64,000 nt of DNA from Uloborus plumipes. Taxonomy: Eukaryota > Arthropoda > Arachnida > Araneae > Uloboridae. A program made the translations under genes and the position numbers. The notes beneath the pieces are model-generated. The model did not search any database. It was not told the DNA's origin and saw only the letters and a list, made by a program, of their open reading frames with translations. Below, piece after piece: positions 46,887 to 58,500 of this stretch; within the stretch, counting starts at the first letter, position 1, and every line of letters starts with the position of its first letter. Where the stretch lies: contig JAXGGA010001597.1 in assembly GCA_038373865.1 (NCBI GenBank), positions 62,001 through 126,000 on the forward strand, read 5' to 3'.

Positions 46887-48249
46887 TTTCATTTTGACAG
46901 CTATTCCACTTTGCCTCAAATTCTCCTACTACTAGAAAACGTCAAGAAAACTGAGATTGCATAAACTGTTTTAGTAACGCAACAGCTTATTTTTAAGTAA
47001 TTTTCACAGCACTACTTAAGAAGCTGTACCGTTGGTAAAATGAAACTTAATGAATTATCCAGGATTCTAGAGATTTTCTAATTCTACTGCAGTTACTTTT
47101 TTAGTGTGTAAGTCTTTATGGAAGTTCAATTTACTAGAGATTTCCTATAAGTAGTTTTTTTTTTTTTTTACAGTGTTGAAAAGAGCTTTGCAACATTTCA
47201 TATCGACTTTAAATAGTGACTATGCACAGAAAATCTCCTACAGCAAGCTCGTCACAACAAATCGCGAGAAAATATGCAAAAGCATTTGCGTGATGTTGTG
47301 TTTTTGGTTTCGGATCTGTTATGTTAACTTTCCACTACCTATAATACTACTTTCTCACGATATTCTTCATATTCTTCAAGGCCTTTCTTACGTGTTCACA
47401 ATTCCCAACTCATTTTTAATGGTAACTGTTAAAAAATTATCGTCTTTTGGAAGGTTCTCTATTAAGATTGTCAATAGTTATCTTATATATTTTGTTCATA
47501 AAATGATAGATTGCAGATACATGACGAAGGAGTGTAAATGTATTCGTTTTTTTTAATATTTTTAAGATTAACAATCTTCATTATTGCTTAAAAGAAAAGG
47601 TAGATAAATAGTTACTTCAGAGCAAGAGTAGGATATCTTATTGTAGTTTTTAGGTTTAGATGTCTTACTGTTTCTCTGAGCCGATAATACACTTTAGTTC
47701 ACATAAGTACAAAAGAAGTCTTTTGTTTCAGAGAAAAACTAGTTATTACAAATATTATTTTATATTATTAATTACAAAACATTCATTTTGCTATTAACTA
47801 CTGTATGTTTCTTTATTTCTTATGCAACATTTATAAGTTGAGAGACTAGAAAATTACTGAGCAATGTTTGCATTCTATTTCTATGGTAGGATATTTCTCA
47901 ATATAATGCATACCGTAAAAAGTTTTTGAAAATCACCAAACCTGTGGTATCTCAGTGAAAAATCAAGTTCACTCTTATTGGAAGGTTTGAGAAACAAATA
48001 TCTAATGAAAGAAAATTATTTCTGAAATATAGTTGTACTTTAAAAACACAAAAGTATTATTAGTAATCAACACACTTTTATATTTCATTCAGTAGTAATG
48101 TATTAATAACATATAAAAAAAATTTGATAAAAATTTTAATGGTGTGTACCACCACCTTCAATACCTAAGATTTACACACTATAACACTTTTTATTTTATA
48201 ACTGACATGACCCTTTAAATATGCTTATTAACACATAAAAATGAGAAAT
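46887..48249. other. AT-rich spacer with one unassigned frame
   Basis: The plus-strand frame 47173-47556 (127 codons from a TTG) follows a T-run and ACAG that could be a 3' splice site. Its product is hydrophobic without recognisable domains, and I do not call it. Nothing else was recognised. Confidence 0.4.
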
Positions 48250-49325
48250 AAAATTGAAAGAAGAAGGCTCTCAACTTTACAACGCAGGTGGCCCATTCTA
48301 ATGCATCAAACTCAACAACTTCTGCAAAAAAAAAAAATTAAGTCCATTAATAGAGTAATACAAGACAAAAAGATTTTTCAGGTTTGATACAGCCAGCTGT
48401 TTCTGTATCTGTCGATAATATGCGTGGTTACGCTTTAGTTTGTAAAGCTCGTCACTTTTTGCAAGGCAAAAGCTGCTGTCGCGAACAGCGTACAGTTCTT
48501 CCTAACTGAGATTAATTGGGTTATATAGGCATTTAATCTCTAAAAGCATTGCATCATCTGTATGAAACAAAAGTCTATCAGGCGATGACGCTAAAAATGG
48601 TTCAGATGAAAGAAGAACTAATCCTGTTCTCTTTACCATATACTGGCGGTATTTTTTCTTTATGCTGTCTCAAAGCTCTCTTTACTCTTCCCATAGGCGA
48701 CTGCAGCAATTCTTGATAAGTCTTTTTTTGTCGATGAAAATTGTCTGTCAACTTTTGAAAATCTGCTTGTCTTGACAGCACAGAATGCACACTTGAGCTA
48801 GTAATAAATTTCAATCTCTTATTTCTCCATTCATCAGAATTTTGAGACAGTTTTTTTCCTCAAACTCAGTCATAAAGTGGATTGATTATATGTACTGTTC
48901 AGGTAATATAAATTCCTCTGCCTTGTTTTAAAATTGCTTTCTTCCATAACAGAGCTGGAAATTCCTGCAAAAACAACCGCGGGCAACGTATTGTTTCTGT
49001 TGTACAGCACTTCCATGCTGTCGTTGAAACATCGCATTAAAGCTATGTTTGTGTTATTAAGTGCTGTCCAGTTAAACTCTGTGTACTTTAGCTAGACATT
49101 GAGTGGGTTGGGATGGCTGAACGCATCTGATGCTTTCTGTGACTTCAGTGTAAAGGCTGGTGCCAGCTCTGATGCTTTCTGTGACTTCAGTGTAAAGGCT
49201 GGTGCCAGCTCTGAAGTCACTCAGTAGGTGCGGCATAGAGCTCTTTTTTAGAATAATCTTCAACTGCAAGAAGAAGAGCAAACACATGCTTACAACCAGT
49301 GCCCCTCTTGCACGTAGTTAGAATT
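48250..49325 (-). pseudogene. SWIM zinc finger + YqaJ-like nuclease, broken
   Basis: Read on the minus strand. At about 49320-49250 CKRGTGCKHVFALLLAVEDY matches the second half of a SWIM zinc finger. About 48855-48602 holds an N-terminal YqaJ-like segment beginning SDEWRNKRLKFITSSSVHSV. Then EPFLASSPDRLL with MLLEIKCLYNP (about 48595-48515) gives the PD...ExK metal-binding signature of the lambda-exonuclease/YqaJ family, followed by YRQIQKQLAVS. This architecture is common in multi-copy animal genes of probable mobile or viral origin. Such nucleases resect DNA ends, but this role is inferred. Stops between the blocks, frameshifts and an in-frame 42-bp duplication show it is a pseudogene. Confidence 0.75.
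49126..49209. repeat. Perfect 2 x 42-bp tandem duplication
   Basis: Unit TCTGATGCTTTCTGTGACTT... occurs twice without mismatch (49126-49167 and 49168-49209). It lies in the SWIM-YqaJ pseudogene and would add 14 residues in frame, so it is a recent event in decayed sequence. Confidence 0.95.
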
Positions 49326-50890
49326 AATAACCTAAACAAAAGAAAAGGAAATTTTTAGTCATTATCTCACAATCTATAGATATTACATGTTTATCATTGG
49401 TTATTATTGGATAGTATGCTAATATGTATAAGCAAGTAACATAGGATCATTGGATAACCAATATAATGTAAGCTATGTCATGAGCATAGTAAGATAAAAA
49501 TATAAAGTGTCTACCCACTGCTCAAAACTATCTGCAGATATGCAAAATAACATACGACGGGTAGGTAATTTTTTTAGTAAGAATGCATTTTGCTTTTAAC
49601 CATGTATCCATGAAAGCCAGAGGTGGATTTTATCCACAAATTAGTAAGATAACTCATGTTATAATACTGATATTAGTTAATTATTATAAAGGATGCAAAT
49701 AACGAGAGCAAATGAAACTGCACAGTAGTGAATGTATCCCTCTACATGGCATGTGTGCATGCTTCTATATTATTTAGCTATTACTCATGAGTTTTAATAG
49801 CAGATAAGTTATTCCTTGCAGAACATTTGGAGAGGAGGAAAATAAGTTTCGCACTATTAAAAAAGAAAAATTGTTAGATTGATTAGAGATGTACTGAGTA
49901 GCACTTTGACCGAGTACCGAGTGCTCGGCCTTTCACTACCTGGCCGAGTTTCGAGTCACCGAGTACTCGGTATGGCACATTTTGCTCTATTTCTTTACCT
50001 AATAAAGTAGTTGCAACCTTTTCTTACAAATTTAAAAATGACTCAACTTTATTTCTAATGTACATTGTTGCGGAAGATTTTAATTAGCAAAACCATGGTT
50101 TTAAAATTCCCAATCTCAGTTGTTTTTACAATATTAATTTCTAAGCTGATCAGGATGTAGGCATATAAAAATCTGAAATGAATTAAAAATTTTTATTTCA
50201 TCACCAAAGTCCTAAGTTGCCGCTTTTTGTTTAGAAATCCTTTCCAATTCGAAATTCCATAGAAGGTCTAAATTACGGTACTAATTTTAATTTAAGCTGT
50301 AGCTTGGATTGCTACGTATTGATTACTATATACTATAAAAAAAAACTTATTTTCGCAAGGCTTAAATTTTTTGTGAGCCTGTTGTGATCAGGAACATTTG
50401 AGCCTCATGAAATATTTTTTCTTCGAGAACTCTTCAAATTTTGGTTCTGTTCATATAAAATTCACAAAATTTTCATTTAGCAACAAAAAACTACATCTTT
50501 ATTTTCAAGGAAATTACGGCTCACCAAAATAAGTTCTTTCACAGTACTGGAAACCCCTACCAGAGCCAAAAAAATCTTTTTTTTTTCGGGAGGGGAAGGG
50601 TGTATAGCGAAGTAAAACTTTTTTCCAATCAGTGTCAAATCATGTTATAATGAGCAAAACATTAACGAAAAATCTTAAAAGGGTAAGTTTTCATGTTACA
50701 GGTAGTACTGTAATTGAAAAAAGAAAAGGTTGGGGGAACTCACAAGTGTAAAAGGTTCAAAAGTTATGCGTTTTTAAAGAATAAAAAATTATCGCTTATA
50801 CAGAATATTTCTGTACAAAATTAATTTTTCTGCTTTTAAATGAGCAATTTTACATTACTAGAAAAAAAATCTGCAAATATAAGTAACATA
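49326..50890. other. AT-rich spacer with CCGAGTACTCGG repeat fragment
   Basis: At about 49890-49975 a cluster of ACCGAGTACCGAG / CCGAGTACTCGG palindromic words resembles the end of a dispersed repeat, but no partner end was seen. The rest is unrecognised. Confidence 0.5.
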
Positions 50891-51022
50891 TACACTGCTC
50901 GACATTGAAAATGCAACACCAAGAAGGAGTGGTCAGAAATTCATGCAAATTTTACCGTAGACGCACCTCACTGAGTTATGCAAATGATATGAAATGCGCA
51001 GCTCTCCGATGCACGTGAAGTA

Positions 51023-53316
51023 GGGTGGGCCGAAAAAACACTTTTTTTTATTTCGAATTTGTAATAGCGCGGAAAAGTTGCGAATTATGAAGACAAAAAG
51101 AAGGAAAAAAAAATTATCGAAATCGGTTGATATCTTCCGATCGCGCATAAGGCCTAAAATTTGCAAAAAATGAAAAAACTTGATTTTCGCGATTTTTTTT
51201 TTTAATTTTTGAATTGGATGTTTTCAAAATGTAATAGTGCGGAAAAGTAGCTAATTGTGAAGACAAGAAGAAGGAAAAAAAATTATCGAAATCCATTGAT
51301 ATCTTCTGATCGCGCATAAGGCCTAAAATTTGACAAAATATGAAAAAAACTTCATTTTTGCTTTTTTTTTTTTGAAAAAATTTTGAATGAAACGTTTTCA
51401 TAATTTTTTCACGCGGAAAAGATTATAGTTATGAAGACAAAAAGAGGGATAAAAAGGAGGAAAAAAAATTTTCGAAATCGATTAATATCTTCCGGTCGTG
51501 CCTAGGGCCTAAACTTAGACAAAATATAAAAAAACATCATTTTTGCGATTTTTTATTTAATTTTTTGAATTAGATGTTTTCGTAATGCAATAGTTTGTAG
51601 TGTTTACTAATATAGCCTTAAAACATTGTGCTTTGATTTTGTTTTGGTCAGTTAATATCTTCCGATTGCACATTAACCCCAAAATTACCCAAAATAATAA
51701 TTTAAAAAAAGTTACATTTTTACGCGTTTTTGGTTTTTAATGATTAATTTTTGTGAAACAACCGTAGTATTTTTTGAGACAGACTGACATTAAGATAGAA
51801 AAACAAACTACCACAGGTTCAGTCGATATTATTCAGTTACGAAAAGCCTTAGAAACTCTCATGCGTAGACGTCGGGCAGCAATCCAGGCAATGTCGCTCG
51901 CCCGGCAACGGCTCTTTTCCACTCCATAGCCGCCTTCCAAGGACCACGTCAGTTGTCTGCCTATATTGGTTTTTCAGTCTGCGTTTCTAAGTAGTAATTG
52001 CAGAGTACTATTATTTAGTTCAATGTAGCTGTTTTCATTTTGAAATTCTTGTAGTCTTCTGTAATGATGTAGTTTTCTGCTCTGTGTGAACTCAGTGATT
52101 TAACGAAAACGTTATACAATTGCCGAGCCAAATAACAAGACAAATACTCTAATAACAAGACAAATATTTAGCTGCCCCACTTTTGGTACTCCAAAAGAAC
52201 TGCCATCAAACAAGCCGTCCACTGGCAAGGACATCATTAGGTGCCGTACTCAAGGAAGGTTAAATTTGGCACTAGAAATTAATAATGGTGTCTTCGCCAG
52301 TAGGCAGTTAGTTTGATGGCAGTTCTTTGGAGTGCCAAAAGTGAGGCAGCCAAGTATTTGTCTTGTTGTTAGAGTATTTGTCTTGTTATTACATAACTTT
52401 TTGTTAAATCACAGAGTCCACACACAGCAGGAAACTACATCATTACAGAAGACTACAAGATTTTCAAAATCAAAACAGCTAGATTGAACTAAATACTAAT
52501 AGTACACTGCGATTACTACATAGAAGCGTAGACTGAAAAAACAATATAGGCAGACAGCTGACATGGTCCTAGGAAAGCGGCGATGGAGTGGAAGAGAGCC
52601 GTAGCCAGGCTAGCGATGTTGCCTGGATTGCTGCCCGACGTCTACGCATGAGAGTTTCTAAGGCTTTTTGCAACTGGATAACATCGACTGAACCTGTGGT
52701 AGTTTACTTTTCTATATTATTGTCAGTCTGTCTCAAAAAATACTACGGTTGTTTCAGAAAAAAATATTCATAAAAAACCAAAAACGCGTAAAAATGTACC
52801 TTTTTTAATATATTATTTTGGGTAATTTTGGGGTTAATGCGCAACCGGAAGATATTAACTGACCAAAACAAAATTAAAGCACAATGTTTTAAGGCTATAT
52901 TAGTAAACGTTACAAACTATTGCATTACGAAAACATCTAATTCAAAAAATTAAATAAAAAATCGCAAAAATGATGTTTTTTCATATTTTGTCTAAGTTTA
53001 GGCCCTAAGCATGACCGGAAGATATTAATCGATTTCGATTTTTTTTTTCCTCCTATTTATCCCTCTTTTTGTCTTCATAATTATAAACTTTTCCGCGCGA
53101 AAAAATTATGAAAACATTTCATTCAAAAATTTTTCAAAAAAAATCGTGAAAATCAAGTTTTTTCATTTTTTGTCAAAGTTTAGGCCTTATGCGCGATCGG
53201 AAGATATCAACCGATTTCGATAATTTTTTTTTTTCCTTCTTTTTGTCTTCATAATTCGCAACTTTTCCGCGCTATTACAAATTCGAAATAAAAAAAAGTG
53301 TTTTTTCGGCCCACCC
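51023..53316. mobile_element. 2.3-kb palindromic foldback element
   Basis: Arms of about 1.1 kb are inverted copies that meet near 52260. The outer ends are GGGTGGGCCGAAAAAACAC and its complement, flanked by TA (51021-51022 and 53317-53318). Each arm contains three to four tandem units of about 170 bp (GTAATAGCGCGGAAAAG ... ATCGCGCATAAGGCC), then about 450 bp of unique sequence. Arm divergence is low but visible. A 61-codon frame at 52588-52773 has no domain and lies in palindromic sequence. No transposase. Confidence 0.95.
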
Positions 53317-53399
53317 TAATGTTCATGTTGGTTTTTCTGCCAGACTAATTATCGGAGAAATTTGGTTTTTGTCTCGAAGGATACGTGCGATAGGAGGAA

Positions 53400-54430
53400 A
53401 TGCCACGCCGTCCTCAACGAAGACACTTCCAGCATATAGACGACTTTACAAGGGGTATGGTGATCGGACCGAGAAGGGGAGGTTGGTTCATACGTCAAAT
53501 TGCAGCTGATACCCACATGGATGCAAGCACTGTGCATCGGCTGTGTCGGAGATGGTTGGAAAGAGGAAATGTAGCCACATTGAGGGGTGCAGGTGCAGCC
53601 AGAGTGACGTCAGACCGCTTAGATCGACGGATTCACCGACAAGCTGTGGCGGACCCGCAAGTCACTTGTACGTCGATTCTGCAGCACGTGCAAATACCCT
53701 GGATGTTCCTGTGTCGACCAGAACCATTTCCCGTCGACTGGTTGCACGTGGCCTGCAATCACGGCGCCCGCTAAGAAGACTGCCATTGACCTCACAGCAC
53801 AGACTCCAACGTTTGGAATGGTGCAGGACCAGAGCGACGTGGATGGCAGAATGGCAAACCGTAGTGTTCTCAGATGAATCCCGCTTCTGTTTGTCCAGCG
53901 ATAGTCATCGCATACGTGTGTGGCGTCGACGTGAAGAAAGATCGAATCCGGCAGTAACTGTGGAACGCCCCACAGCGCGACAACGTGGCATAATGGTTTG
54001 GGGCGCTATTGCATACAATTTCGTTTCACCTCTAGTTCGTATTCGGGGTGCTATGACGGCCCAACGATATGTAGATAATGTACTGCGGCTGGTGGCAATA
54101 CCCTACCTTCAGGGTCTGCCAAATGCAATTTTTCAACAGGATAACGCCCGGCCTCACAGTGCTCGAATCAGCCAACATGCTCTACGAGGTGTACAGATGC
54201 TTTCCTGGCCACCATACTCTCCTGACTTTTCACCAATCGAACATGTGTGGGACGTGATTGGACGCCGTTTGCAGAACCTGCCACTGCCTCGTTCAGAGGA
54301 CGAACTGTGGGAAATGGTTGAAAGGGAATGGAGTGCCATCCCTCAGGACACCATCCGCAGGCTTATTGACTCCATGCCTAGACGTGTTTCTTCGTGCATA
54401 GCTGTCCGCGGTGGTCCTACTTCTTACTGA
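53400..54430 (+). pseudogene. Tc1-like transposase, copy 2, one frameshift
   Basis: Nearly identical to the intact gene at 36888. The N-terminal frame runs from 53400 to about 53691, where CAAGGTACC of copy 1 reads CAAATACC, losing one base. The rest continues in another frame to the stop at 54430, with all three catalytic blocks present (VVFSDESRF, FQQDNARPH, SPIEHVWD). Without the frameshift the protein would differ from copy 1 at few residues (for example E for Q and D for G near the C-terminus). The insertion at 51023 also separates it from its left TIR. Inactive, but very recently so. Confidence 0.95.
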
Positions 54431-54577
54431 GCCGACGCCGTCCTCGCTCTAAATTTTGCTTATTTATTTTGAAATAAATATCACTTATTGTTCCATGCTG
54501 TCTCTGTCTTCTTACCAAATTTCATCAATTTCTGACCACTCCTTCTTGGTGTTGCATTTTCAGTGTCGAACAGTGTA

Positions 54578-54960
54578 TGAATATGTTTGTTTATAAAGGA
54601 TAGTTACTTAACATCTACAAGATATAATTCTGCTATGTGATACAACGCAACTGACTGTCTTATCATATGACTGCATTTGTATCTGGACTCAATTATTAGA
54701 AATTAGTACTATTTTTAATTGATAAAGCTTAAACATCTATTTTTGCTTTCAACGATATTTTAAAACTTCAAATAACGAAAATTTAGCTTGGTTGGATTAC
54801 TCTATGAAAATAGTAGTTAACAATCACAACTATAACAAAAAATTAGGTGCTTTAATTTTATCTAAAGAAAGCATTATATTGGCTACACAAATACAGGAAG
54901 CAAGATGGGACATAAATGTACTGTTAAAAGATATGATGCGTAGTAAAGAATAAAAAAAAA
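54578..54960. other. AT-rich spacer
   Basis: No feature recognised. Confidence 0.5.
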
Positions 54961-54965
54961 ATTAC

Positions 54966-55187
54966 CTTGCATTCAGGCGAAATCCTTACTTTTGTTGGGT
55001 AAGTCTCCTTCTTTTTCATTTCTGCTTTTACAACAGCTGATATCTCGAAAGACGACTTGTTAGCAATCGGTTCAAGAAAGAGAATCTTACTGCCCATTTT
55101 TTCTTTGAATAATAAGGATTCTTTCTTTATTTTAGTGATAACACTATTATTTCCAGTTAGTGCTGGAAATTGTTCCGCATATTCCAT
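54966..55187 (-). CDS. Candidate first coding exon, unknown protein
   Basis: On the minus strand ATG at 55187 opens a 74-codon frame starting MEYAEQFPALTGNNSVITKI. It runs to TGCAAG|GTAAT at 54966, a plausible 5' splice site, before low-complexity T-rich sequence. Its Lys/Glu/Ser-rich mixed composition is more protein-like than neighbouring random frames. I do not recognise the family and see no second exon in the window, where the Tc1 copy 2 lies next on that side. Confidence 0.3.
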
Positions 55188-55525
55188 TATCCAAAAATTG
55201 ATAAATTAATCAAATATAATGGTTTGTTAACAATAGAAGAAACCATGGAGCATAAAAGGCCTAAATGTTTAACAAACAAGACTACTAACAATTAAAACTA
55301 TAGAACTAAGATTACATAAAATAATCAAATATAACTAAGTTATCCACTAAAACAATAACACTAAAAATAACACTAAATAAACAATATAACTAAATCATTC
55401 TAACCTAAACCACAGTTCAATAGATTAAACTGAATGTAAATATAAGATTATTAATCTCAAAAATAGCGTAAGTAATATTCGTTAACTAATTTTGCATGGC
55501 AAACTCCATAAACAAAGCAGCATAG
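55188..55525. other. AT-rich spacer
   Basis: Very AT-rich, no feature recognised. Confidence 0.5.
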
Positions 55526-55527
55526 TA

Positions 55528-58500
55528 AGGGGGCTACGTGAAAAGAAACTGCATTTTGTGATAAAAGCATGAAACTTGGTAGGTTTGTAGACAATGTATA
55601 AAAAAAACATTTTTAGAAGGGGAGCCAATCGGAAATCCCCCCCAAACCCCTCTTAGCGGCCATTTTTGGTCCAAAACTAGAAATAGCGCTTTTTTGTAAT
55701 TATTATTATTATTTTCTTCTTAATTCATTGGCTATGTCATTACATAGGCGTTTATTGTATTTTTTATTGTTTAAAGCTCCACTTAGAGACTAATTTTAAA
55801 AAGAACAACCCAAAAATGCTTATTTTTTGGCAAATCGATATTTTTTAAGAATAAATTCGTGGAAGTGAATTCCCTCCCCCCATAAATGCATTAATGGTTT
55901 AAGAATGTAAATATACATTAAATAAATGTTTAAAAAAAGTAGGGTGCCGGTTATCCGGATCCTAATTGACCGAACCGTCCAATTATCCGGTCATGATACC
56001 TCTCATTTTTATGACTAAGCACACATCATCGAAAATGTTCTCCAAGGGTACAAAAGCACAAGAACTTGAGGGAAAAGTTAATGTCAAGATAGCATGATTC
56101 TACCAAAATACAGTTTAAAGTTTCAATTTCAGAAATTTTAAAGTTTTAATTTTAAATTTATTTTTCCTCTAATTTTTATTATTGTTGCCGTTGCTGATTT
56201 TTTTTCTTCAAATATGGCAGTTCATTAGGTGACGAATATTTTCCACTGTGTTTATCATTGGTAACATGTGTCATTGTTCATATGTTCCCGTAAATGCTAT
56301 TTATATGGATCGAGATTAGGAAAACTGCTCATATTTTTATAAGTTACGGTTTCTCATAGTCTTGTGGTTTTACATGTTCAAAAGTATTGTTTTAAATGCA
56401 TTTATTTTAATTTTGTTTAAGTGTTAAAGTTTAAATGGTAATCTTTAATGGTTAAAAATTTAAGTGGCATGGTTAAAGCTTTAATGGTTTAAAAGTTTAA
56501 ATGGCAACCAGGGGTTATGTTTGGTAAAAACAACCCCAGGAAATGTTGTTTTTACCAAAATTATTACAACAGATATTTACTGGATAAGATTTATTTTCTG
56601 TTCGAAATTAACTCCAAAAAAATCTATTGTGCCCTGCAGCAACTTTGAATGTATCAGTCTTGTACTGAGGTTATGAAACAATGTTCGAAATTCTGTCAAA
56701 ACAGGCAAAACTTAGGCAATTATCAGACTTCGTAAATGTAGGTAGATTTAAATTTGAAGAATTATTTGTATCGGAAAAATTTAATGAAAAGAGGGATAAG
56801 TGGCATAAATCTTGTATCTTGAGGTATAACAGTACAAAGTCAGAAGAGCTGAAGAAAGAAAAAGAAAGGAAAACTTTGAAGAGTGCCACGTAAGTAAACA
56901 TTTTGAAGAGGCTTCAGTTCAGCAGAAGAGAAAGAAATGCACTTCATCCTTTCCAGATTTGTGTTTCTTTTTTGATAAGTCTGGTGAAAATAGACAGGAG
57001 TTACATCTAGTTCTGACGAAATTAGTTGACAGAAAATACGAAATTGCGTGTTGGTAAAAGCAGACAGTACGCTCACTGCTGAGTTGGCGCAAGCTGACAT
57101 AATAGCTCAAGAATGCAAGTACCACCGTACTTGCATTCATAAAACTTTACTTGTAAAACTTTATCACTCATGAAGGACAGCAAATGATTGTTCTGAGGAA
57201 AATATTTATTCACGAATTGAATTAATTGCCCTACACCGAGTAATTTCTTACTTACAAAATCTTAGAGTTAACAAAGGTCATAAGTATCCAATTTTCAGAG
57301 TATTCGTTCTACTAAAATATTATTCTGAAGGAATAGAAGACTTATGCTACAACACAATTTATCAGTCGAAAATAAATTTGCTAATGTTGTTGACATTACC
57401 GGGCTTAGAGCAAAGATATTATCACACTTCGGACATGGACATATGCATGCAGAGAAATCAGGCTTTGAATATGTTTTAGTTTGTAAAGGTAAGTGAATCA
57501 ATATGTGTCTCCAGTACTAGCAGTTTCGAAGATGCTCTCGCAAGTGACATGATAGTGAATTCCACTAGGACATGCATTTGAAAGTCAACTGCCAGCGTCG
57601 AAGGCGGATTTGAAGAGTCAGCAAGAAACTGTTGATCCTCTTCTTCCGTCCTTTTAAATAACTTGTTATATGGTACTTGCAATATTGATGGTCTTCCTTC
57701 TCAACCATTACTTGCAATTTGTCAGTTGTATTTAATATGCATATATATATATATACTTCAAACAAATTAACAAAGCAAACTATCAAGCATCAAGTAAACA
57801 AGGAACAACCAATACCTGTTTATTTGGCCATTAAAGTACACGAACAGACTAGAAGAAAAAGTCTTGTTGACATAATGCATATTTTGGAACTTTTCATTTC
57901 TTACCCAAGGCTTCTAAAGATTTCTACTGGACTCTGCAAAGCATCAGTTAAACAAATTGATAAATATATAACTAAATTTCCCTCACATTTCAGGATCTTT
58001 GTTTTTACACAGGCTGCGCACGATAATTGTTATTATAACTCCAGTAGTACAACAAACAAGAACTCTTTCCATAGAACAAGCATTTCAATGTTTCACCATA
58101 TGCCATTTCAGCAGCAAGACTCAAAAAATCCTCTTATATTTCCCGAAATACTATCATCCTCTAAAAAGGTCGCTCAGTTGCCACATCAAGTATCATTATT
58201 TGTAAATCCAGCATATCTTTCCGTGAAGGAACCACCACAATCTAATTTTGATGGATTAAATAAGTCAGAAATGCTTCTCATAGAAACTAAATTAACAAAT
58301 GTATTCTTGAAAGAGGTGAAATGTCTTAAGCGAATTTACGCCATGCAAGTGTAAAACAAACTGCTCTCAAAAACTTGTTGGTGCTTCAAAAATGGACTGT
58401 GCACCAATGTGTAAATTCTGCAATGGAAAATGTTGTATATCTATGTAAATTACTAGCCAGTTCAATTACGAAAAATCAGCTTGTATATAGCCATTACACA

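Larger units (their letters stand above)
50893..54575 (+). mobile_element. Tc1-like transposon, copy 2, interrupted
   Basis: Same family as 36645-38064: tips CACTGCTCGACATTG, TA sites at 50891-50892 and 54576-54577. A 2.3-kb palindrome sits in its 5' region at 51023-53316, and about 30 bp present in copy 1 (AGATATAAGAGAATG...) are missing at that junction. The transposase is frameshifted once. Nearly all other bases match copy 1. Confidence 0.95.

Noticed and set aside
47173..47556. 127-codon frame after a possible 3' splice site
   Set aside because: Starts with TTG, product hydrophobic and unrecognised, no donor or neighbouring exon; kept only as a note in the spacer entry.
52588..52773. 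61-codon frame in the 2.3-kb palindrome
   Set aside because: Lies within an inverted-repeat arm, without domain, and not preserved in the opposite arm because of sequence differences.
57565..57786. Minus-strand frames over the orphan gene (also 57476-57682 and 56840-57100)
   Set aside because: The conserved protein blocks read on the plus strand; these are shadows.
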